Below are positions 43,987 through 52,502 of a DNA stretch of 64,000 nucleotides, piece by piece. Positions within the stretch are counted from its first letter, which is position 1; every line of letters begins with the position of its first letter. Under the pieces are notes generated by a model. It saw nothing but the letters and a program-made list of their open reading frames with translations. It had not been told where the DNA came from and ran no database searches. The translations under genes and the position numbers were made by a program. This DNA comes from Deltaproteobacteria bacterium (GTDB lineage Bacteria > Myxococcota_A > Polyangia > HGW-17). The DNA is taken from assembly GCA_016937155.1 (NCBI GenBank), contig JAFGWM010000051.1:1-64000 (forward strand). The letters run 5' to 3'.

Positions 43987-45954
43987 ATGAAGAGGATATT
44001 TGTTTCAAGTGTTTCCCTTATTACTTTGCTTATATTCATGAATGCATGTGGTGAGCCTGCTGTAGTGGATAAAACATACATCTGTCATACAAGCAGTGAC
44101 TGCCCACAGGATCAACTCTGTGTAAACTACTTTGCTGTATCTTTCATACACGGAAACATGGTTACATACCCGGATCCCGTTGTAGCAAGCTCAAAAATTC
44201 TTGGAATCAGTAATCCAGACGATTATTACCATGGTATCTGCTGGGGAGCTGATGAAATAAATCCTTATGAAATCGCCATTGAAGTCTGTGACAACGGCAA
44301 GGACGATGACGGAGATGGTAGAATTGACTGTGATGATCCAACCTGCATTAATCATTTTTCCAGAGCATGCCGGGATAAAGGTTACGGCACTTCCAGTTCA
44401 TGCACACTTTTTGCTCCTGAGGCAGAACCCTACACACTGAATCCAGAGTATAACCAACTCGATTCTGGAGAACTTTGTGTTGCTCAGTCTATTCCGCTGA
44501 TTGATGAGCCGTTGTGGGTCCCGGATGATGCTAATATGTATGGTATTCCTTACAGAATAAATACCGGAGATGCTGATTACCAGGGGCTGGAGCATACATT
44601 TATGCTTAACAATGGCAGATCTTTCATTTCCTGTGGTCCAGGTTGCAAACCGGCAATTTTTTCACCCAGTACCGGAAGCCCCGGATATTCCATAAGTTAC
44701 AGCACTTGTAATGGGCAGCAGGTGGATGACTGGGAATGGTGTGATGGCATTAAAATCAGAGGCGATATTAACTGCAAGTATTTCGGATATAATTCTGGAC
44801 AACTAAAATGCAATGATGATTGCACTTTGGATTTTTCTGCTTGTGCATCATATAGTCCTGATCAGCCAGGTACCTGTTCAGTTAATGATTCTCCCAGATG
44901 CTCATCAACCATTTTGGGTGAGCCATCACATTGGGCAATGGAGTGTATCGAACAGAATCCCGGAGAACGCATCTGGAAACCTGTTGCAGACTGCAATCTG
45001 TCTCCGGATAAACCATTATGCAGTGAAACCTGTGGTGGTGCAGTGCAGTGCTCTTCCGGAGAAACAAGATGTGGTCAGCTATCACTTTTTGAACCGGAAT
45101 ATGAACTTTATATGTGTAATGAAGTGGGAACATGGGATTATTTGTTAAACTGCTATGAAGATTCTTCAGCTCCAGGCTGTGAAATGTGCCTTGTTACATG
45201 TACGCCCGATGAAGAAGGCTGCGGATATCAGATGGATCCGACTCTTTCTCCCACAGGCTGGTACATGTGCAGAGCGGATGGTTTTTTTGAGTTTCAGTTT
45301 GATTGCACTGATAGTACAGACCCCATTTGCGCTGCCAACAACTACTGCAGTCAACAGAGTAATACCTGTGGAGATGGGACATGGGATCCTGGTGAAGAAT
45401 GCGATGGTGGAACTATCGCTCCCGGTGCAAGCTGTGCAAGTATTTCAGCCGATTATAGTGCTGGAATCCCTTCATGTGACGACAATTGTAAACTTATTGT
45501 GGGGAGCTGTCTAGACCAGGGAGACGACTACTGTGGCATGGGCATTTTGTATGATAATGAATGGTGTAAGTATGATGCTAGCACCGGCGAACAGATTGCT
45601 GTTTTTGGAAGCGTTCCCTGCTCTGCTTTCCACGGGGGAGAAATCACTGATGCTGATCTTCCTGACTGCGGAATGGATAGTACTGGAACATTCTGTGCCC
45701 CGGTTGCTCCCGATGACACTCAGGTTCAGGGATGTCCAGCTCCTACGAGTGACCACCCTGCATGTTTAGATGGGTGGCCAGACACTCACTGCAGTAACAG
45801 ATATTTTGATGGGAAAAACTGGGAAGAGCCGGAAGGTTTTGTAATGAGATGTGAGCCCAATGCCGCAACTAATTATATAGTCAGAACAATTTCACACCGC
45901 TGCGGAGAGGGCCAGAGATGCATTGATGGTTCCTGCGAAGCAATCGAAACTTAA
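43987..45954 (+). CDS. Cys-rich lipoprotein B (tandem paralogue pair), 655 aa
   Basis: Signal peptide with lipobox FMNAC, then CGEPAVVDKTYICHTSSDC and the same domain order as the previous gene (VCDNGKDDDGDGRIDCDD, GYSISYSTCNG, ECDGGT loops). The gene follows 99 nt downstream with CGGAG before the ATG at 43987. The divergence of the sequences shows an old duplication. Surface exposure and disulfide bonding are likely; the biological role is unknown. Confidence 0.8.
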   Translation: MKRIFVSSVSLITLLIFMNACGEPAVVDKTYICHTSSDCPQDQLCVNYFAVSFIHGNMVTYPDPVVASSKILGISNPDDYYHGICWGADEINPYEIAIEVCDNGKDDDGDGRIDCDDPTCINHFSRACRDKGYGTSSSCTLFAPEAEPYTLNPEYNQLDSGELCVAQSIPLIDEPLWVPDDANMYGIPYRINTGDADYQGLEHTFMLNNGRSFISCGPGCKPAIFSPSTGSPGYSISYSTCNGQQVDDWEWCDGIKIRGDINCKYFGYNSGQLKCNDDCTLDFSACASYSPDQPGTCSVNDSPRCSSTILGEPSHWAMECIEQNPGERIWKPVADCNLSPDKPLCSETCGGAVQCSSGETRCGQLSLFEPEYELYMCNEVGTWDYLLNCYEDSSAPGCEMCLVTCTPDEEGCGYQMDPTLSPTGWYMCRADGFFEFQFDCTDSTDPICAANNYCSQQSNTCGDGTWDPGEECDGGTIAPGASCASISADYSAGIPSCDDNCKLIVGSCLDQGDDYCGMGILYDNEWCKYDASTGEQIAVFGSVPCSAFHGGEITDADLPDCGMDSTGTFCAPVAPDDTQVQGCPAPTSDHPACLDGWPDTHCSNRYFDGKNWEEPEGFVMRCEPNAATNYIVRTISHRCGEGQRCIDGSCEAIET

Positions 45955-45981
45955 AGTAAAATAAACTAAAAAATTTAGTTA

Positions 45982-46010
45982 TTGACAAACTGCTCCCACC
46001 TCCTTAGTGT
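45982..46010 (+). promoter_or_regulatory. promoter of the YtrA-type ABC operon
   Basis: TTGACA (45982-45987, perfect -35) is followed 17 nt later by TAGTGT (46005-46010), a poor -10, which lies within the left arm of the palindrome below. A weak -10 overlapped by an operator fits a repressed promoter. Confidence 0.45.
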
Positions 46011-46037
46011 ACTAGTTATCTATCACACTAAGGAGGT
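45998..46037 (+). promoter_or_regulatory. 13-bp inverted repeat spanning the ribosome-binding site of the ABC ATPase gene (YtrA operator candidate)
   Basis: ACCTCCTTAGTGT (45998-46010) and ACACTAAGGAGGT (46025-46037) are perfect inverted arms around a 14-nt spacer. The right arm contains AGGAGG, the ribosome-binding site of the gene at 46041. The DNA includes TTAGTGTACTAG and CTATCACACTAA, which match as an imperfect palindrome of the kind bound by YtrA-type GntR regulators. The same sequence in RNA could hide the ribosome-binding site. The regulator gene is the third of this operon (47700). Confidence 0.7.
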
Positions 46038-46040
46038 AGT

Positions 46041-46886
46041 ATGATAAACATATCAGGTATAAATTTCAGTTACAGTAAAAAGAGGCCCCTTTTTAATGAT
46101 CTCGATCTAAAAATGGAGAAGGGTAATATTTATGGCCTGCTTGGAAAAAACGGGGCAGGAAAAACCACATTTTTAAAAATAATAAGTGGACTCAGGTATG
46201 CTAATTCAGGTGATATTAAAGTGTTCGGCCAGAATCCAGCTGAAAGGAAACCATCTTTTTTCAATGAACTTTGCTTTATTCCAGAGAATCTTTATGTTCC
46301 ACCACTAAAGGTATCAGTATACATAAAGTTATATTCCCCTTTCTATCCTGATTTCAGTAAAAAGAAATTTAACAAATACTGTGATGCATTCGAACTGGAT
46401 GTGGAAAACCGTAAACTGAATGAATTAAGCCAAGGACAGAAGAAAAAATTTCTACTCTCTTTTGGTATGGCTACCCAGGCAAAATTCCTTATTCTTGATG
46501 AGCCGACAAATGGACTTGATATCCCATCGAAAAGCATCTTCCGTAAACTGGTAGCTTCTCTTGCAACAGAAGATAAAATCATTATCATTTCCACACATCA
46601 GGTCAGGGATGTTGAAAATTTAATCGATCCCATACTGATTCTTGAAAACGGGAAAATTATTTTCAACCACAGCATCAGTGAGCTCACTGAAAAAATATCC
46701 TTCAGTTTTGTTCCATCACTTCCGGATGATATAAAACTTATTCACAAGGAGAAAATAATGGGTGGATATATGATTGCGACCCCTTCAAAATCAGGTGTTG
46801 ATCATACCGGTATTGATCTTGAATTTCTTTTCAATACTGTGGTTTCCAGTGGTGATAAGATTTCACGGATAATGGAGGGCAAATAA
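46041..46886 (+). CDS. ABC transporter ATP-binding protein, YtrB type
   Basis: Walker A LLGKNGAGKTTFL lies at about 33, the signature is degenerated to LSQGQKKKFLL, Walker B LILDEPTNGLD is present, and the H-loop is in STHQVRDV. The C-terminal domain (about 215-281) is atypical. It is followed by a permease and a GntR regulator with overlapping or near-touching ends, the plan of YtrA-controlled operons. The substrate is unknown; such systems often respond to envelope stress or antimicrobial peptides. Confidence 0.93.
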   Translation: MINISGINFSYSKKRPLFNDLDLKMEKGNIYGLLGKNGAGKTTFLKIISGLRYANSGDIKVFGQNPAERKPSFFNELCFIPENLYVPPLKVSVYIKLYSPFYPDFSKKKFNKYCDAFELDVENRKLNELSQGQKKKFLLSFGMATQAKFLILDEPTNGLDIPSKSIFRKLVASLATEDKIIIISTHQVRDVENLIDPILILENGKIIFNHSISELTEKISFSFVPSLPDDIKLIHKEKIMGGYMIATPSKSGVDHTGIDLEFLFNTVVSSGDKISRIMEGK

Positions 46887-47698
46887 TGAACACTCAGGAT
46901 TATTTCGTACCTGCAAGACTTCTGAACTACATGAAAATCGATATTTTTACCAAGAGCAGACTATGGCTTATCGGAGCGGCGGTGTTTGGAGGTATGTCTC
47001 TGCTAATCTCGGGATTCACTGCTCTCGGCGGAAATACAGGAAACTTTCATTTCTATTATTACGGTGTTTTCCTGTTTCTCGGCGGTCTCTATACCACAAG
47101 CAGAGCTTACAGTGAAATGCACCTTGGAGAAGCCAGTTACTCGTATATTTCCTTGCCAGCCTCCACTCTTGAAAAAACCATTGGAAAAGTTTTAATATAC
47201 GGTCTGGGCTACGCCCTTTTTGTTACAGTTTTTTATACGGGAGTAAGTATATTCAGTGAATTTCTGAACGGTATTTTTTTCTCCAGAACTCATCCGGTTT
47301 TTAAACCTTTCGGATATAATTTCTGGTTGATGCTTTCCATTTTTATTGTATTTCAAACAATTTTCCTTATGGGAAGTGCATGGTTTAAGAGTTTTTCCTT
47401 TATAAAAACCCTTCTCTTTCTGATTTTACTCTCTTTTCTGACATTCATCGTGGTTATTGTAGCCTTCAAACTGATCTTCTGGTCATTTTTTGATGGATGG
47501 AATCTCAACAGGGGTCTGGACAGTCTTTTAATCAATCTTCAAAAAGGAGGAACAATCCAGAAAATGGTGGATGCAAAAAGAAATATAGAATCCTTCGATG
47601 AAGTTTTCAAATACATATGGAAAGTATTCATGTGGGGGCTTTTACCCTTGGGTGGAATTGCCAGTGTTTATTTTAAATTGAAGGAAACCGAGGTCTGA
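46886..47698 (+). CDS. ABC transporter membrane subunit
   Basis: Six hydrophobic segments (for example WLIGAAVFGGMSLLISGF, LFLILLSFLTFIVVIVAF) in 270 aa. It has no clear motif, but the ATG overlaps the ATPase stop by 1 nt (TAATG, 46884-46888) and the gene precedes the regulator. It is the permease partner by position; no family name can be supported. Confidence 0.85.
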   Translation: MNTQDYFVPARLLNYMKIDIFTKSRLWLIGAAVFGGMSLLISGFTALGGNTGNFHFYYYGVFLFLGGLYTTSRAYSEMHLGEASYSYISLPASTLEKTIGKVLIYGLGYALFVTVFYTGVSIFSEFLNGIFFSRTHPVFKPFGYNFWLMLSIFIVFQTIFLMGSAWFKSFSFIKTLLFLILLSFLTFIVVIVAFKLIFWSFFDGWNLNRGLDSLLINLQKGGTIQKMVDAKRNIESFDEVFKYIWKVFMWGLLPLGGIASVYFKLKETEV

Positions 47699-47699
47699 G

Positions 47700-48137
47700 A
47701 TGAATTTCAATACCTCATCACCCATATACCAGCAGATTGCTGAATATATATGTGATCAGATAATAAATGGAGAATTCAACGGGGATAAAAAACTCCCCAG
47801 TGTGAGAAAACTCTCCGCTGATCTTGAGGTTAATCCAAATACTGTAATTCACACATTCCAACTACTCACCAGTCAGGGTATAATTGCAAACAGGCGTGGA
47901 ATTGGTATGTTCTGCACCCCTCTTTCAAAAGATATTATCCTGAACATAAAAAGAGAGCGTTTCATCAAGACTTTTCTCCCTTCTTTTTTCGATACTATGG
48001 ATAAACTGGGGTTCAGTTGTGATGAAATATGTAATTTACATAATGCCTACAAAAAAGGCACAATTGAAAATCTAGCAGCATTGATTGATACAAAAATAAA
48101 TTATGCGGAGGATACTGATTATGAAAACCAGCAATAA
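47700..48137 (+). CDS. GntR-family regulator, YtrA subfamily
   Basis: N-terminal winged helix-turn-helix: SPIYQQIAEYICDQIINGEF, then LPSVRKLSADLEVNPNTVIHTFQLLTSQGII, the hallmark of GntR regulators. The C-terminal part is short (about 60 residues), which defines the YtrA subfamily. It is probably the repressor of its own operon through the palindrome at 45998-46037. It starts 1 nt after the permease stop and its end overlaps the next small ORF. Confidence 0.93.
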   Translation: MNFNTSSPIYQQIAEYICDQIINGEFNGDKKLPSVRKLSADLEVNPNTVIHTFQLLTSQGIIANRRGIGMFCTPLSKDIILNIKRERFIKTFLPSFFDTMDKLGFSCDEICNLHNAYKKGTIENLAALIDTKINYAEDTDYENQQ

Positions 48138-48258
48138 GATATTACTCGGACTCCTGTTACTTTTCTGGATGCTCACCATTTCAAAATTTGTGGGCTACAG
48201 GATTATTCTAAATGATGTTCTAAATGCTGAAGGGAATGATATTACTATGGGAAAATGA
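48121..48258 (+). CDS. 45-aa single-span membrane protein in the YtrA-type operon
   Basis: The ATG lies within the 3' end of the GntR gene in another frame, with GGAGG 9 nt upstream. The product has a hydrophobic helix (ILLGLLLLFWMLTISKFVG, about 7-25) and a short polar tail ending GNDITMGK. It could be an accessory subunit of the ABC transporter. Because it was found only by reading the overlap, it may be missed by gene callers. No homologue is recognised. Confidence 0.55.
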   Translation: MKTSNKILLGLLLLFWMLTISKFVGYRIILNDVLNAEGNDITMGK

Positions 48259-48266
48259 ATGAACGA

Positions 48267-48824
48267 CTATCTTCGGTGACCTCTACCATGTTTTCCCAAC
48301 ATGAATATTTTAAACCGTGTTTTCTGAATAGGATTAAGAAGTTTCTGCATTTCAAGCCTCATTTTTATTCCTAATATATTCTTCTGAGCCTTCACTGCCA
48401 TTTTTGCTTTCATTAATTTTTCAATCTTTGCAATAGATGGATTATCCAAAAGAAGCTCCTTTTTTATGTCAAGTTTCAGAGGAACAATCTTCTTCTGAAG
48501 ATCAATAAATTTGGGGGCATACTTCAATTTGATGTTCATAAGGTTGAGAATCTGGGCATCTGACAATTTCAGCATTACCTTAGCCATCATCAGTTTGTGG
48601 AAAAATCCATTTTCACCATTATGCATTCCTTTCATACCCTTGTGATGCACTCCCATCCCTCTGCCCATCATTCCTCGTCCCTTCATACCCATACGCATAC
48701 CCATTCCTCTACCTTTTTCCATTCCCCCACGTAGACCCATTCCCATTCCCATTCCCTGAGCGCTCACCATAAATGATATAAGAAAAACAGAACTGAAAAC
48801 TGATACTGCGAATAATTTTTTCAT
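48267..48824 (-). CDS. Met/Gly-rich periplasmic Spy/CpxP-like protein
   Basis: Signal peptide (about 1-22, ending SAQ). Residues 23-70 are a run of MGMGMG, RGMGMRMG and MMGRGMG repeats, with His and many Met residues that could bind copper or silver. Residues about 75-185 are helical (KVMLKLSDAQILNLMNIKLKY, KIEKLMKAKMAVKA), like the LTxxQ-helix proteins Spy, CpxP and ZraP. It probably senses or buffers metal or chaperones envelope proteins. AGGAG lies before the ATG. Confidence 0.78.
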   Translation of the reverse strand: MKKLFAVSVFSSVFLISFMVSAQGMGMGMGLRGGMEKGRGMGMRMGMKGRGMMGRGMGVHHKGMKGMHNGENGFFHKLMMAKVMLKLSDAQILNLMNIKLKYAPKFIDLQKKIVPLKLDIKKELLLDNPSIAKIEKLMKAKMAVKAQKNILGIKMRLEMQKLLNPIQKTRFKIFMLGKHGRGHRR

Positions 48825-49008
48825 GTTAATACTCCTTACTATGAAAAAGATTAGTGTAAAATCAACATAACCTCTTTGACCACACTACATTCCGGAAAAG
48901 TTCCATAAGAATATTTTTTTTTGAACCCCATAGAATGAAGCAGCAGTTTTTTTCAGCGCCCATTAAATTGAAGTATAAAAAGAAAACTGATTTATAAACA
49001 TATTCTGG

Positions 49009-50022
49009 TCAGTATTCTACAGGCGGATCAAAATCCAGACTTGAAATTCTTGCACCAAAACCCGGACCATCATTCTTGGGTTTTTTTATTACCATCATTC
49101 TGTAATGGGAAGGAATATTTATGGATTTCACCCAGACTCTGCTGAATTGACTCATCCAGTAAACTCTGTCTGAGTTTGTTCCCAGAGAGCACACTGTAAT
49201 CATTGACCATTTAGCCCTGAGTTCAGAAGAAAACACCTCATTTTCACTGACCGGGTCTAAAAATTTTCTGATAATACCTCCACTGCGTCTTTTAGCACTT
49301 CTCTGAAAAGCCATCAGACGGTTTTTAAGAAGATTTCTAAGTTTTTTCACTTTGATATCCAGGGTGCTTAAGTCTCCAGGAAGAGGAAACGAATGTTCAG
49401 TAACAACCTTAAAGGAAGGATATCTGGAAAGAGTATAATCTAGGGGAATAACCTTTTCCACAAATACCCTGAGTGAGCTTTCCACAGTTTTGGGCTCATG
49501 AATAACAGGCACTTTAAGAATTGCCAGCCATCTGTCGGGATGAAGACGCGCTCTTGTTATCATACTTGAAATAACTTTTGCGGTGGTGGTGGACATCTCG
49601 TATATAATTCCCTCCATCCTGAACTTTCGGCATTTCCACATTATCTCAAGATTTTTAAATGTAGCGCCTGTCCAGACATCAAGTATCCAGTCAACTTCAC
49701 ATCCTGCATTTGATTTATTCTTTGAAAGCTCAATATATCTTAGATTTCTTAGTGCAACCTCCCCGTCAATATACATTACACCAACCTGAATCCTTTTTTT
49801 CAACGAGGTATCTATATCAAACGGCCGAAGGGAAATTTTAACATCCTTTGAAACATTACCTAAAAAACCCTGTTTCCCTGGTTTTACTTCAATTGAATGC
49901 TTTGCGGATTTAGAAACTGTATTTTTTCGCTTTGGTTTTCGGGAAAGCTTATCGGGATCAGCGTTACAACCGATAATAAACAAAATTAAAACCGAGAATA
50001 ATAGCCTGGAAAAAGGAATCAT
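49009..50022 (-). CDS. lipoprotein of unknown function, 337 aa
   Basis: Signal peptide with lipobox IIGC, a basic linker (SRKPKRKNTVSKSAK), then a beta-rich domain (about 60-330) that includes CEVDWILDVWTGATFKNLEIMW. No family is recognised. It starts 1 nt after the tadA stop on the same strand, so it may be co-transcribed with the glycolytic genes. Confidence 0.75.
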   Translation of the reverse strand: MIPFSRLLFSVLILFIIGCNADPDKLSRKPKRKNTVSKSAKHSIEVKPGKQGFLGNVSKDVKISLRPFDIDTSLKKRIQVGVMYIDGEVALRNLRYIELSKNKSNAGCEVDWILDVWTGATFKNLEIMWKCRKFRMEGIIYEMSTTTAKVISSMITRARLHPDRWLAILKVPVIHEPKTVESSLRVFVEKVIPLDYTLSRYPSFKVVTEHSFPLPGDLSTLDIKVKKLRNLLKNRLMAFQRSAKRRSGGIIRKFLDPVSENEVFSSELRAKWSMITVCSLGTNSDRVYWMSQFSRVWVKSINIPSHYRMMVIKKPKNDGPGFGARISSLDFDPPVEY

Positions 50023-50023
50023 T

Positions 50024-50494
50024 TTACTTATTGAGCCTCAATGAGGTGAAAAAATCACTTATTATTAACGAACATTCAGCCTTAAGTATTCCCTCAATAA
50101 TTTCAACTCTGTGGTTAAGACGGGGATCCTCACAGATAGCAAAGAGTGATCTGACACCTCCGGCTTTTGAATCTCTCGCCCCAAAGATAACAGTATCAAT
50201 ACGAGCATTTACAATTGCTCCACTGCACATCACACAAGGCTCTAAAGTAACATAGAGCTCACAGCCATCCAGTTTCCACGTTCCAAGATTTGAACAGGCA
50301 TCATTCAGAGCCATGATTTCAGCATGTCCTGTGACTCTCTGTTCCTTTTCCCTTGTATTATAGCCCTGACCGACAACAACACCGTCTTTGACAACTACAC
50401 ACCCCACTGGAACATCACCTGTTTCATGACATTTAGCTGCCAGTTCCAGAGCATGTTTCATAAAAACAGCTCTGTGGCTTCGTGGCATATTCAT
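50024..50494 (-). CDS. tadA: tRNA-specific adenosine deaminase
   Basis: Converts the wobble A34 of tRNA-Arg to inosine. The zinc site is the H of GHAEIMALNDA, and the PCxxC of LEPCVMCSGAIV supplies the two Cys. The N-terminal MKHALELAAKCHETGDVPVGCVVV and the tail LIISDFFTSLR are also typical. At 156 aa it is of normal length. Its ATG overlaps the tpiA stop (50491-50494). Confidence 0.96.
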   Translation of the reverse strand: MNMPRSHRAVFMKHALELAAKCHETGDVPVGCVVVKDGVVVGQGYNTREKEQRVTGHAEIMALNDACSNLGTWKLDGCELYVTLEPCVMCSGAIVNARIDTVIFGARDSKAGGVRSLFAICEDPRLNHRVEIIEGILKAECSLIISDFFTSLRLNK

Positions 50495-51267
50495 TGTTGA
50501 GATTCAGAAGCAGCTTGAATAATGGAAATGAAACTCTCCGGTTTCAGCGAAGCTCCGCCAACCAGAGCACCATCAATGTCCTTCTGACTGAACAGATCCT
50601 TGGCATTTTTATCATTTACACTGCCACCATAGAGAATGATTACTTTATCAGCAGCATCACCCAGCCAGCTTTCACGTATTTTCCCCCTTATCAGGGCATG
50701 AACTTCCTGCGCCTGCTGTGGAGTGGCTGTTTTTCCGGTACCAATAGCCCAAACCGGTTCATATGCAATTATCAGTTTTTCTCTGGACACAGGAGGAACA
50801 TGGAACATTGCACTCTCCAGTTGTTCCTCAACAACTTCCCATGTTCGTCCTTCTTCTCTCTCACTAAGACTTTCCCCCAGACATAGAATTACTTCCAGAC
50901 CAGTCTGAAGAGCGCTTTCAACCTTTTCACCCACAAGTTTGTTTGTCTCCCCAAAGAGATGTCTACGCTCGCTGTGTCCAACTAAAACACCATCGCAGCC
51001 TACATCGGAAAGTAGTGAAAACGAAACTTCACCTGTAAAAGCCCCATTGGGTTTGGGATAACCGTTCTGACCAAGAAGTTTAATGTGGGAAACTTCCCCC
51101 AGGATGCGTCTTACATTCACAAGAGATGTAAAAACAGGAGCCACACCTATGTTAACTTTTTCAGCATAGTTTTTAGTGCCCTCTGCTATAGCTTCAGCCA
51201 GTTCCTCAGAAGCGTTCAGAGTATTATGAAGTTTCCAGTTTCCGTATACATGGGGTTTTCTAGTCAT
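50491..51267 (-). CDS. tpiA: triosephosphate isomerase
   Basis: Interconverts DHAP and glyceraldehyde 3-phosphate in glycolysis. Lys12 in GNWKLH, HSERR (catalytic His) and AYEPVWAIGTG (catalytic Glu), then the phosphate loop YGGSV and GALVGGASL. The length of 258 aa is normal. Third gene in the gap-pgk-tpiA-tadA order, 17 nt after pgk, with AGAAA before the ATG. Confidence 0.97.
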   Translation of the reverse strand: MTRKPHVYGNWKLHNTLNASEELAEAIAEGTKNYAEKVNIGVAPVFTSLVNVRRILGEVSHIKLLGQNGYPKPNGAFTGEVSFSLLSDVGCDGVLVGHSERRHLFGETNKLVGEKVESALQTGLEVILCLGESLSEREEGRTWEVVEEQLESAMFHVPPVSREKLIIAYEPVWAIGTGKTATPQQAQEVHALIRGKIRESWLGDAADKVIILYGGSVNDKNAKDLFSQKDIDGALVGGASLKPESFISIIQAASESQQ

Positions 51268-51284
51268 TTCTTTTCTCCAAATTT

Positions 51285-52469
51285 TTATCTTGCCAATGCC
51301 TGTAGTCCGGGAAGCAGCAAACCTTCCATCATTTCAAGAGAGGCTCCTCCACCCGTTGAGATATGGCTAATCTTATCAGCCAGACCAGCCTTATTGATTG
51401 CACTTACACTGTCGCCACCACCAATTACAGTCATACCCTTGGATTTGGCAACGCCTTGAGCCAGATTCATGGTTCCCACAGCTAACACAGGATTCTCAAA
51501 AACACCCATTGGCCCATTCCAGAATATGGTTCTGGCATCAGTAAGCGCATCAAGAAACATTTCCACAGTTTCCGGGCCAATATCCAGAGCCATTTTATCC
51601 GGATCCACACCTTCACTTATACCTACAATTTCTGTTTCAGTTGCATCAAGGGATGCTGCAATAACAACATCCTTTGGAAGTAAAATATCTATATTTCTGG
51701 CTTTTGCATTCTGAAGCAATTCTTTGCACAGTGAAATTTTGTCTTCCTCAACCCTGCTCTGACCTGTTTTAAAACCCTGAGCACTCAGAAAGGTGTTGGC
51801 CATTGCACCACCGATGATGATTTTATCAACCAGATCCATCAGTTTTCTAATGACCCCTACCTTATCCGAAACCTTGGCGCCCCCGAGTATTGCCACAAAT
51901 GGCTTATCCGGAGAACTCAGCAGTTTTTCAAAGAAATTAACTTCCTTCTCCAGTAAAAAGCCTGCCCCGGCTTCTTCAACAAAGGGAACCATTCCTGCAG
52001 TGGAAGCATGAGCCCGATGAGAAGTACCAAAGGCATCATTAACATAGACGTCAGCCATGGAAGCCAGAGCTCTGGCAAATGACTCATCATTTGAAGTTTC
52101 GCCAGGATGAAATCGAAGATTTTCAAGTAAAAGCACTTCGCCATCTCTCAACTCACTTGCCAGTTTGAAAGGTCCATCACCCACCGCACTGTCAGCAAGT
52201 TTTATTTCCATATCAAGTTTTTCAGCTAGAACCATACCCACTGGTTCCATTGAAAATTTCATGTCAACCTTACCCTTTGGACGGCCAAGATGAGATGCAA
52301 GTATAACCCGGACTCCTTTTTCCAGAGCAAATCTTATTGTGGGAAGAGCTGCATCTATTCTGGTGGTATCGGCAACCTTACCATCACGAGTCAGAGGAAC
52401 ATTGAAATCAACTCTGATAAATACCTTCTTCCCTTCAATTGGAAGTTCCTTGATTGATTGAATACTCAT
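51285..52469 (-). CDS. pgk: phosphoglycerate kinase
   Basis: Makes ATP from 1,3-bisphosphoglycerate. The N-domain has RVDFNVPL, HLGRPKG and RFHPGE; the C-domain ends in IGGGDSVSAINKAGL and STGGGASLE, binding ATP and the substrate. Length is 394 aa. It follows the gap gene by 33 nt on the same strand. Confidence 0.98.
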   Translation of the reverse strand: MSIQSIKELPIEGKKVFIRVDFNVPLTRDGKVADTTRIDAALPTIRFALEKGVRVILASHLGRPKGKVDMKFSMEPVGMVLAEKLDMEIKLADSAVGDGPFKLASELRDGEVLLLENLRFHPGETSNDESFARALASMADVYVNDAFGTSHRAHASTAGMVPFVEEAGAGFLLEKEVNFFEKLLSSPDKPFVAILGGAKVSDKVGVIRKLMDLVDKIIIGGAMANTFLSAQGFKTGQSRVEEDKISLCKELLQNAKARNIDILLPKDVVIAASLDATETEIVGISEGVDPDKMALDIGPETVEMFLDALTDARTIFWNGPMGVFENPVLAVGTMNLAQGVAKSKGMTVIGGGDSVSAINKAGLADKISHISTGGGASLEMMEGLLLPGLQALAR

Positions 52470-52502
52470 GTTTTATCCTTCACTGAAATTATTAAGATAA
52501 AA

